Shown here: piece by piece, positions 48,275-58,136 of the stretch
How positions within the stretch are numbered: position 1 is the stretch's first letter
How the letters are laid out: each line of letters opens with the position of its first letter
From: Roridomyces roridus
Taxonomy: Eukaryota > Basidiomycota > Agaricomycetes > Agaricales > Mycenaceae
Assembly (NCBI GenBank): GCA_029378245.1
Contig: JARKIF010000008.1
Span: 1,302,001 to 1,366,000 of the forward strand
DNA: 64,000 nucleotides
Reading direction: 5' to 3'
Notes under the pieces: generated by a model
Told to the model about the DNA's origin: nothing
What the model saw: only the letters and a program-made list of their open reading frames with translations
Databases searched by the model: none
Position numbers and translations under genes: made by a program

Positions 48275-48513
48275 GAGTGCCAAACTCGTGACCAAACAAC
48301 GATTGATACAAAGTTCTAAGTACAAGTGCGTATTCTGTCCATGGTCCCCAAGCAGTAGGATGGATATAAAGGAAAAGAGCGGCGGCCTGAGGAGTGGTGG
48401 AATGCGGAGAGGCGGCATGAGCATATGCAATAGAAAGCGTAAATTAAAGGGAAAAAAAGACCGTACTGTCCATTACTCCGATATAAATGTAGTCCATATT
48501 ACTAGCTCCAGGC

Positions 48514-51500
48514 TTAGTATCGTCGAACAGGTGTGGTACGCATGGCTTCCGCCGTGTACGGGTCGTAGTCAACACTGACTCCATCTCGCACGGAGCCAGT
48601 ATCTCCATACGCAGCTCGTGGGGGTTGATATCCACCCTGATACGGTGCTTGCGCATAGCCATCTTGCGAGAACCCGCTTCCATAGCTGCCACCACGTTCA
48701 TGCTGTGGGTCGTCCCTATACCCAGCCAGGTTGAGGTCGCTGGCGTTCCATGTTTGTGACGGAGTCTCGTGGTGTAGGGGCGTGAATGCGCTCGAATCAG
48801 AGTTGCGCATGGCACTAGCAGCACCCAGGCCGACACCAGCGGCAGCAGGGCCGCTCATGCCATAGGAATCATACGGTTTGCTCGCGGGAGTCCGCATATT
48901 TTGGGCATTCTTGCGCCTCGCCATGCAGAACCAAATCCCACCGGCCAGCGCAAGCAAAGCAGCTCCGCCCGCCGCAACTCCGATAATCAACCCGAGATGT
49001 GATGTGCTGGTGGACGAATTTGTGTTTCCCGTGTTGTTGTTGTTCGTACTGCCACCGGAGTTGGTAGAGGCGCCGTCAGCGGAACCCTGCGCAGAATCAA
49101 GATTCACGCTTTGGGGCAAAGTCGCCTCGGCCGCGGTTGGCTGCGTGCCAAAAGATCCCGTGCCCACGAGCACGGATGTACCGTTACTGGGGACACCGTT
49201 GACAACGACGAAAAGCCATGCAGGTCCGGGTTGGAAAAGGTTGGCATTCGGAGGAAGTTGGCTGACATGGAGGTCAATGTCTCCGTTGCTGTTAACGGTA
49301 TAAGTGTTCTTGAGCTGCATATATCTTTGACCCATGTTCATGCCGTGCGTTGTCCAACCGGGGCGCAGGAGTGCCACGGTGGCGTTGGCTGCCGCAGCGT
49401 CCGACGATCCGGAGTACGAGCTGGCGGGGACAGTGATATCGAATGCTGAACCTCCGTACGAGAGCGTGGAAGGAACACCCGTGGGGGCTGGCCGAGTGGT
49501 CGCGGAGAAGTACGGGGGATAAAATATCTCTGCTCGATATTCTGTCGGGAAGACGGTACTCGTATTAACATCCACATTGGGGTTCGAGCCTGCAATCAGA
49601 ACGGATGCGTCCGGTAGAAGAATAGCAGAGGAGTGGTACAAGCGGGCAATGTTGGATGTGGACAAGCCCGCGTTCGACCAACGGCTACCCGCAGGTGCAT
49701 TGGGATCATAGATAGCAGGTCGGCCTGTCATATTTATCAGCTGCAGCTTCCAAAGCGAAAGGAAATGACTTGCCCTGCGGGCCGGAAGCTAGGGACATGC
49801 CAAAAGGCATTTGGAAAAAGAACTGCGTTGTGCCAGTCGATGTAGCGTAGCCTGCGGTACCGTTCGCGCCACCGTTGACCATCAACATTTTGCCGTCTGG
49901 GAGGATGATGAACTGCCCCATGGTGCGGGTATCGAGCATGTCATCGTCCTGGACGTAGACTGGGGCTGAACCATCTGCTGGTTCTGGGGTTATCCGCTGG
50001 CAATCTTTGCTCGCCGGGATGTTCCATGTGTCGGCATTCGGATAGCTGTAATTTCCCCAAGATTCGTCAGGCATATCATTACCACCTACGTTGTTGCTTG
50101 AGCAATAGATCTGAGATGTAGAAAAGTAAATACCGCAGAAGATGATGGTCTGTTGGTAGTTGTTGGCCGGGGTGAGTGGGAGCATGGCGGCTCCTCCGCT
50201 AGCAGGATAGACTCGAATAACCTGACCAGGCATATCCGGGAGTGGAGTCTCAACGTTGGCACTGGGATCCCACAACACTGGTGGTGTATTAGACGGGAAG
50301 AGCAGATGGAAAGGATGATTTACTCGTCGAGAAGTTGGCCTGTAAAAACATCTTGCCAGAGGCCATGAGGAACGTATGTGCGTAGGCATTAAGCCCCGAG
50401 GTTTTGGTCAAGAAGGCCATCTGCTGCGCGGGCTGGCCGTTGGATGGGTAGAATTCATAGGTTGGCTCGGCTGCGCCTCCCGAGGTGGTGGGGTCGTTGT
50501 TGGGGGTGTTTCGGTTAATATACCCGCCGTTGACGAAACCACCAATGATGGCAATGGTACCATCGGCGAGCGCCTCAGCCGCAGAGTACCTAGAGCGCTG
50601 ATTTAGGACGTCAATCACATAACTTCCAACAAGACGTACCAGCGCTTTTTCTGCATTGCAAGTACGTCGGCGTTGTCAAACCTGTCTGTTGTCAGATCTA
50701 GAACCAGAGAATCGAAAAACACTCACCATTGGCATTGAGTAGAGGTAAAGTCATCGGACGATGTGCAAGGGTTGAGTATACGAATAGCTTTGGATCCGTC
50801 AAAGTCCTGTAAGTGAGGTCAGTAAATGCAACTCGAGGAAGACAACGAAAACTGGCTTGGTAAGTCGCATCCCAGGCTCCTAGGAAAAGATCAGTAACGG
50901 GGAAATCGAAAAATCGAAGTCCTTACCTGATCCACCACCGGGATTAGGAACTGAGCCTATGTTTCCACCCGGTCCAATGGCGCCATTTCCTCCAAATACA
51001 GCAAAAGAACCATTGGGGAGATGGAATCCTATAACAGTCAGCTCAACAATTCCATACCGTCAGAGGTCGTGGACAGACCCGAGGAGCAGAAGGTATTACT
51101 ATTTGACTAGCAGAAGGCATTCAGTATGCAGGAAAGAAGGGGAGTGAGGCGAGAAGAGAAAGAGGAGTAAAAGATATATAAAGAATGCAGATGAAGAGGT
51201 GAAGAGCATTGATGCATAGGGAGATTGCACCTCCAAGAAAGATTCCTTCACTGCATGCTTCCTTAAGCTGCAGTGGAGAAGGAAAGCAATATATTACACT
51301 GCAGGCAAAGGCCTTAAGGAAGCATGCAGTGAAGGAATCTTTCTTGGAGGTGCAGTGGCTTTTCTCGCAGTGCGATTAGGCAGGGGGGATGAAGAGGAGA
51401 ACAAGGGTAAGGTGTTAACGAGTGGGCAGGATGTCGAAGAAAAGATGGATTAACGAAGGAGTATCAACTCACCTCCATTAGCTGAGTTTCATGCGTGTTG

Positions 51501-51815
51501 ATATCCCAGACGGCCCCCCAAGCACTGCAGTCTCATGAGTCTTGCAACGAAACACTGGATGCAGAAAGAATGCCAACGGGTGTCCATTGATCTGCGCAGC
51601 GTTCCCCTCAGCCTTGTCGAGGATGTATACCTGCGGAAGCCATGAATCTCGACGCTATACCCCGGCCCTCAGCGCGAACGAACCTTCTGGTCGTTCCCCA
51701 AAAACATCATCATCGCGCTGATTTGGGTGTTACCCCCGTCAGCGAAGGTGCCTGCTACAGAGGCCAGTGTCGACGGGACGGCCCACAGGGCCGCGAGAGA
51801 CAATAGTGTTATCAT
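48514..51815 (-). CDS. Copper radical (glyoxal-type) oxidase with C-terminal membrane anchor
   Basis: The start at 51815 gives a signal peptide (MITLLSLAALWAVPSTLASV). The kelch propeller includes QTVYILDKAEGN-type and AWGAVWDINTHETQLME strands and the radical-site cysteine in NTFCSSGFHLPNGSFAVFGG. The cross-linking Tyr candidate is in FVNGGYINR; the copper ligands are IARLYHSSAILLPDASV (Tyr-His) and WTTHGMNMG (His). A DUF1929-type domain ends at VNGVPSNGTSVLVG. A Ser/Asn-rich linker, one transmembrane helix (HLGLIIGVAAGGAALLALAG) and a tail of about 130 residues follow, so the enzyme is likely tethered at the cell surface. It should oxidise aldehydes to acids with H2O2 release. Its third intron is 366 nt. 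A one-base misfit near 49722-49725 may be another insertion. Confidence 0.9.
51107..51472 (-). other. 366-nt intron of the copper radical oxidase containing a long hairpin
   Basis: The donor ATG-GAG|GTGAGT (51472) and acceptor CTGCTAG|TCAAAT (51107) join THETQLME to SNSNTFCSSG in phase. All other introns in the gene are about 50-70 nt. Confidence 0.8.
51226..51354. repeat. Perfect 42-bp inverted repeat with 45-nt loop
   Basis: Left arm 51226-51267 and right arm 51313-51354 are exact reverse complements over 42 bp (outer end tgcacctccaagaaag, inner end gcttccttaag). Inside the loop, ctgcagtg (51268-51275) and cactgcag (51297-51304) form a second, inner pairing. A transcript would fold to a long, almost perfect hairpin. 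No target-site duplication is evident. Confidence 0.9.
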
Positions 51816-52085
51816 AAGAGTCGTCGTCGAGCAGAGGGACAGTTGGTGGTTGCGGAGAAAGGAGCGGAGGGGCAGGAACAAGAGGAGTGGGAGACAAGTG
51901 AGAAAATGACGGTGACGGCTTTGTGACCGGTCGTGGCGATGCAAGCCGTCGTCGGCTGCCACATGTCTAGAACTGTCAAATGTGATCTAGAGAGGTCTAA
52001 TGCGGACGCGGCTGGACGCGGCCTGCTGAGCCGACCAGGGTACAATTTTTCCAAAACTATTTTACAAGTACAGGTCGTGGTTAAA

Positions 52086-54743
52086 TCAGTCAGATTCGTC
52101 TCCATGGGAGCTCGCAACATCGTCCTGTTGGGCGGCAGCAGTGAAGCCAGACAGAACGCCTCCCTCCTTGGCCTGCGAGTTCTTCCAGGCGTGCGCCATC
52201 TGCAGGAACTTGAACGTCGTCGGGTTGGACTCCCGCTCGTCGTCAGCAAACACCATGTCCCAATCTGTATCACAGTAAATATAGTAACGAGCGGAGACTG
52301 CGACAAAAATACACACCTTCCACGGTCTGACCCGTTTCAGCATCGACGTGCCTCCGCTTGCTGACAATCGGCATCATGCCCTGCACCTTTTCTACCTCGG
52401 CCGCTGTGCCGTGGCTTTCTTCGAACGTCTTCCACACTTCGAGGAGAGCTACACGCTGTAGGTCACATTCAGTACCCCTTTACGCGCCAGGAGAACAAGG
52501 CACCGTACCTCACTCTTGAGACCCTTTTCTTTCAAAAAGTTGTATCCGCGTTGGAACACACCACGCGCCACCGCAGGATCGCCCGGCGCAACACGGACCT
52601 CGGCCTCTTCGTCATCGTCATCATCTTCCCGTTCATCCCGCGGAACCGGAATAGGCTCGGCCTCGAACAGCGCGTAGGAGATCCAGACTTTGACGTGAGC
52701 GCTGAGCTCGATCAGCCGCTCATACAGTTTACGCGCCGCCTCCCGTTCTCCCTCCTCGATCTCAAAGTCAATGTACGCTTTCCACAGCAGCTCCGGCATG
52801 GAGAGGGGCTTTTGCGAGACACCAAGCTCGAAGATGGCACGTGTCCGCGCAAAGTCTTGGAGTTGAGACTCGAGTTCTGCAAACTTGATCCAAGCAGGCG
52901 AGTTTGCCGAGTCAAACTGGAATAAATCAGCGGGTAATTCCAACATTTGCCACTGGACTCACTTCAAGATACTTCTCGTATAATTTGCGGGCTCGGTCGA
53001 ATTCTCTCAACTATAGATGTGTCAGCGAAGATAATCCCAGGATAGAAGTTGCCCATACCTCGACTTCAAGCTCGATATATCCCTTGAACAACGCCTCCTT
53101 GGGGCACATGCCAATAGCGACACCCATCAATTTTCTTGCAGCCGGCAAGTCCAGCCGTCGGATCTCAAACTTGGCAAACATGAGCCAGAGTTTGGCGAAA
53201 GTGAATTGTTTGTGGGGGACCAGCTTAATCGCTTCTTGATAAATCTGGCGTGCACGACCATAATCCTGGAGCCGTATAAGTACAAGGAAAGGCATCAGGG
53301 AAATTGCGCACTTTGGTCTCGATCTCCTCAAACAATGCATAATCCAGCCACAGGAAGATATATCTTCTCCAATGCCTCTTCTCGCTGCCTGGCGGAACCT
53401 GTGCAACGGCCCGCTCATAGACCTCCCGGACACGGACAATAGCAGCTTCTTCCTCCTCTTTAGTCGCCCCCTCGTCCTTCAGATCCCGCCACGCGCCCTC
53501 CTCCAGTCGTGCATAGTCGAACCAGACATCGTAATTCCGACCATCGTGAGAAAGCTCCTCCTCATACTGAATCCTCCGCTTCCCAAGAACAGTGCTTTCG
53601 AGAGTGGAACGCGTCCCATGTTGCTTCTCGAATTTTGTGTAGGCCGCGTACAGGGTAGCGGACTTGGATCTAGGGATACGAGCGAGAGCAAACTGGAAAA
53701 CGTCAGTTACGAGGCCAATTCCAAGAAGATGGCGGACCTTGTAAATGACACGAGCTCGTTCGTATTCCTTTAGTCTCGTCTCCATTTTAGCAAAAGCACC
53801 GAAAACAGCCTGCGCCTTTTCGATCTGCTCTTCATCGTCGCCATAGAATTCCAGCGCGGTCTGGAACACCTCCCGCGCCTTGTCCAGTTTGGCTCGCTCT
53901 TCTTCGAACTTGCCCCACTTGACCCAGACACGAGGCTCTGGTCGCACAGTGATCCATCGCTCGTAGATGGCACTGGCACGATCGAGCTCGTTATACCGCT
54001 CCTCCATCTTGATGTACGCTTGCCACGCCTTGTCGTCGGGCTCCCACTGCATCCACCGTTCAAACACCTGTCGTGCTCCAGGAACATTTTGCAGCAGCTC
54101 CTCGAGGTAAACGTATTTGTACCAGAGCTGATCGACGCGCGGGAGAAGAGTGACTGCGCGGTCGAATAGATTGCGGGCGTGTTGGACGTTCCGTGACTTG
54201 AGCTCCATCTCCGAGTAGCTTAGCCACAACTGTATGCTCCGTGGATCGACATCGAGAGCACGCTCGTACACGGAACGAGAACGCGGAAATTCATTTTGGC
54301 TCGCCTAGATAGCCACGTCTGAGTATTGTGAGACATGCGAGGCAGTCAAAGCAGACCCATACCTCCCAGTTTGCATACTGCAGCCATTCCTTTCTAGAAA
54401 ATAGTCAGCAACAAAGTTATTCAGCGAAGAATGACATGCATGCTCCCTCTTGTACGCCTGATGCGTTCTTCGAATTCTTTTCGTTTTCTGCCGCGGTACT
54501 CGTGGAGTTCTTCAAAGTCCTCTACGCGTTGTTTAGGTGCTCGGAACGCGGTTTCTTGACGTTCTTGGGCCTTTCAGAAATGAGAACCGACAAGGAATTG
54601 CAAGAGAACTGTTACCTCTCGCAAAAGCTGCTCTGCGGTGATCTGGATCGCCGCCGGGGCGCGGTTCTTTATCCTGCAACGCAATGAGTGAAACAAAGTC
54701 AAGAAGAAAGAGGCCCGTACCGCGGTGCCCTGCCGTCCTGCAT
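52086..54743 (-). CDS. CLF1: Crooked-neck-like splicing factor (HAT repeats)
   Basis: From 54743 the protein starts [20 protein letters not shown]. Some 15 HAT (half-a-TPR) helical repeats follow, with the recurring W-x2-Y/A ... A-R-x-(V/L)-(F/Y)-E-R-(A/W) pattern ([60 protein letters not shown]). Clf1/Syf3 is a scaffold of the Prp19-associated complex that bridges U2, U5 and Cef1 in the activated spliceosome. The acidic loop [11 protein letters not shown] and tail ([20 protein letters not shown]) match fungal orthologues. About nine exons. The second intron (54439-54394) needs a GC donor to keep the [14 protein letters not shown] reading. Starts 166 bp from the divergent membrane-protein gene. 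Confidence 0.95.
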
Positions 54744-54909
54744 CGTTGAGAGTCAAGCCTTGTTTGGTGGTGTAAACAGTCAGCACCGCCACCCCGTGGC
54801 TGCGCACTTCTTCCCTGCTGCTCATCGAGGGCAACAGCGAGCAAGCCGTCCCCGCCGCTGTCCTTCACAAGTCGCCTTCGAGTCTCTTCCTTACGACCAG
54901 TCACGATTT

Positions 54910-56790
54910 ATGCCCATGTATTCCGATCCTCACCTTGATTCGCCTCCTCCACGGTCCCAATTCCGGCGTCCATGGTCCCCCGAGCCCTACGATCCCCGTC
55001 CGTCGACAAGGGACCACCGACAGTACCACGAAGCATACCATCCGAATCAGTACCCAGAGCCAGAGTATCAACCGGACTACGGTTACGATTACCCTGATCA
55101 CCATGGCTCCCCAGCCCGACGGAGGGAGCCCTCGGACGTCTCGGTCGAGGCCTTGGACCTCGCAGACTATGCCATGACACTAAGGGCACACCAGGCGAAT
55201 CCGTACCACGGTCAATATGGCCAAGACATGTACCCCCCTTCTCCACCCGCCAACCGCCCTTTGGCAAACCGCCCGCCTTCCGTGGTATCTCGAATGGACA
55301 CACTCTCATCGAATACATTCACCTCATCTTCCCGGGGGCGCACTCAGCGGCGTCCGTTTTCACTTCCTCCTCCCTCCGTTCAGACTCATTCATCCCGACA
55401 ATCTTACGGTCCCGGTCCTCGTTCAGCTAATAGCCATAATCACTCTTCTCCCCGACAAGGCCCCCGCTCGAGTCAACCAGAGATTGACACCGCCCATTTT
55501 CCCGCATGGTCAAAGAGCTGGTACAACAGCAACAATGCTCCGATCGCAGACGACATCTACACTGCGCTCCCCCCGTCCTCCTGGAGCCCCAAACGCTCGC
55601 CATACGAGTCGGGGAACACGTTTCCTGACCCGTACAACAAACCGTACAGCCAGCCTGCATCTTCCCTGGGCTACGACTCGAGTCGGGACGTGCTCCCTTG
55701 GAGCAGTGAGCCCCCAGAGTACGGCCCCTTGATCGAGGATTCTCTCAAAGAGGAACGGATGCGTATGCTGGAGCGTGAATTCGGGCCCAATGCTGCCAAG
55801 GGCAAAGGGACCGCCAACGGCGACTTTTTGGACGAGAATGGCAAGCCCCTTGTTGGGACAGTCGACTCCAAGGGTCAACTCGTCACGAAGGGGCCCAAGA
55901 AACGTGTTGCGCTGCGAGTAATGCAGATACTATTGGCATTGGCTGCATCCATACCAGCCATTTATGCGGCATTGGTCAGTTGTTATGCACCGTGTTTATT
56001 TGAAAGTACTAACGCCTCTCAAAGGTGATCAAACCAAAGGAGGGTAAACCACCACCATCCGGGACAGTGGGCGCATACGTGCTATATGTGTTCTCTGTTC
56101 TCACGCTCCTGCTTTTGTTGTACATGTTCGCATTCCGACCATGTTGCTGTAGCGGGAGACGAAGAAAGGCCGGACCTGGTGGGAACCCAATGGCAAATGG
56201 CATGATGGTTCTCCCCGTTTCCGGTCTTCCTGGGGGCAAGAAGAACAAGGCGGCTGGGAAGAAGGGCAAGAAGGGGAAGAATGGGTCCATGCCTGGCGGT
56301 GGTGACGTGCAAGTCAACTTGATCGTTGATCCCAATGCATTCGGCGGCCGTCAAGAGGAGGACACGGACACGGACGAGGACGACGAGGCGGGATCCGTAC
56401 CAGGAGGGTTCGATCCAGACTCTGCGCGACGGAAACGCAAGAGGGCCAAGCGGCGGAGTGTGTTTGCTGGTTTGGCAATGGAGGAGGACTGGAAGAGGGC
56501 GCGGTCATGGGCAAAGAAGATCACTGCCGTCGACGTCGTTGGCACCTTGCTTTGGGGAGCGACTTTCATATTAATCATCATTGGAAAACACTGCCCCAGC
56601 GGCTCCTTTGACGGCTGGTCAGTGCTTTCTTCCCGTTGCTTGCACGTATATTGACAGCTTTTATAGGTGCAACGCCTTCAACGTCTCATCGGCCGCGGCT
56701 TGTCTGTTGTGCATTTCATTCGGCTTGGGCATCTTCTTTGATATCCAGGACCTGCATGCCAGCAAGGCCTCACCACGGACACGCTCATGA
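54910..56790 (+). CDS. Unrecognised four-helix membrane protein with long disordered N-terminus
   Basis: I do not recognise a named family. About 300 N-terminal residues are Pro/Ser/Tyr/Arg-rich and presumably cytosolic (MPMYSDPHLDSPPPRSQFRR). Then LIEDSLKEERMRMLEREFGP precedes four hydrophobic segments: VMQILLALAASIPAIYAALV, AYVLYVFSVLTLLLLLYMFA, VVGTLLWGATFILIIIGKHC and AAACLLCISFGLGIFFDIQD. A Cys-rich turn (FRPCCCSGRRRK) and a Lys/Gly-rich loop with a DTDTDEDDEAG acidic run separate helices 2 and 3. The four-helix layout resembles MARVEL-type proteins. Three exons join in phase; the last ends HASKASPRTRS. Probably basidiomycete-specific and in the plasma membrane. Confidence 0.75.
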
Positions 56791-57031
56791 CAGTCGTCGC
56801 CTCTATTTTGGACTATACTAATCTCTACTTACCTATATCTCGCATTCCACTCACGCCTGTAATGAACACCACTGCAATGACCTTTACGTATATCGTTATT
56901 CAATATATCTTCTTAGACCCGAATTGCCGAATATGGATTCCGGAGGTTATTATTTGCATCTGTCTTGTCCTTCTTGAACAAAGCAGCCATGGCACATAAA
57001 AGACGGCTTCACCTGGGCAACCTTTCCCTTC

Positions 57032-58096
57032 ATGAACCATTATAATCCAGCAATTACCCCCAAACCTTCAGACCAACACTATGCTCTCAAGAACGGCGGA
57101 GGGGCCTCTGGCATGCCCCTCCGCCCCGTTCAGCCTGTAGTTCAAGACAGTGGCATCCATTACTCGTCGGGGATGGAATACTACGCTCCTGACTTTGGGT
57201 ACTATCCGTACCAGCATCACTACGGAGAGCACGGCGGAAACTTTCTTGAAAGCTTCAACGATTTCTATGAATCGCAATACCCCGATCGAGAGAAGACGCC
57301 GACTCCAGAGAAGCCTCTTCCGCTGCCTGGACCTTTCATTCGCGAGGTTCACGCGTGGAACAACCGTTCGGAATGTCCACAGCCAAGTGGCATGTACGTG
57401 CCACCGCCCCTACCCCACCCAGATATCTATATGCCACTCGAGGTCCTCATTCTGCTGCCTTGATTATTGCGTGGCTCACTCTTATCTAGGTCGGGGATGT
57501 TGTGCGCGTGAAACCATGGACAGACCAGTTTACCTGGATCGAGGGACGTGTCGATAAGTTGGATTTTTCCATCGCCAGTGTGAGTTCATTATCCTGCCGT
57601 GCTGCCACTGAAGCTCATCAGTGTAGCCCCACAAGGCGACACCTCGTTGTGTGGTGTCATACACACATCCAGACTCGGGCCACGTCGTTCGGCGCTTCTT
57701 CTCTCCTTACCTGTCCGAGATCACGGCGAAAGAGGCTGATCCAATTGTCCCGGAGCCCCTCCCAGTCGGTGTCAATGTGAGCATGACACGATTTCTGTCC
57801 TTGAACTCACAGCTTGCCACCAGCGTTACCTTTACGTCTGTATACCTCCTTTATATTGCAAGAACGACGAACCGCTCGAAAAGATCTGGACCAAAGCACA
57901 AGTGCTCACCCAACCCGATGACAAGAACACAGTCAAGATTCGCATACTTGTAGGACCGTCGAAAAACGTGTTGTTTGACAACTTCCCCCTGGACGATGCA
58001 CTGCCTTACACCAGAGAGTCGCGAGTCTGGGTGATGAAGCAAGGGTATGCAGTGGCGGGAAGAGATGAGCATCCCAAATATCAGTTCAATGTATAA
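57032..58096 (+). CDS. Unrecognised protein with an SH3/KOW-like barrel core
   Basis: No family is recognised. The spliced protein starts MNHYNPAITPKPSDQH and is Tyr/His/Pro-rich for about 130 residues. A strand-rich domain follows: VGDVVRVKPWTDQFTWIEGR, VDKLDFSIAS, PHKATPRCVVSYTHPDSGHV, VRRFFSPYLSEI, then RYLYVCIPPLYCKNDEPLEK and VKIRILVGPSKNVLFDNFPL. The G-D-x-V-x-V-x2-W ... W-x-E-G-x-V pattern looks like a small SH3, Tudor or KOW barrel. Four exons join in phase. No signal peptide or helix is predicted. Function unknown; a chromatin- or RNA-reader role would be speculation. Confidence 0.65.
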
Positions 58097-58136
58097 TAAA
58101 TACCGAAGAAAATACAAAATATAGCAGATATCCATC

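Noticed and set aside
54243..54439. Normal GT donor for the second CLF1 intron (AGCATGCAT|GTCATT)
   Set aside because: It changes phase and loses [14 protein letters not shown]; only the GC donor three bases upstream keeps the conserved reading.
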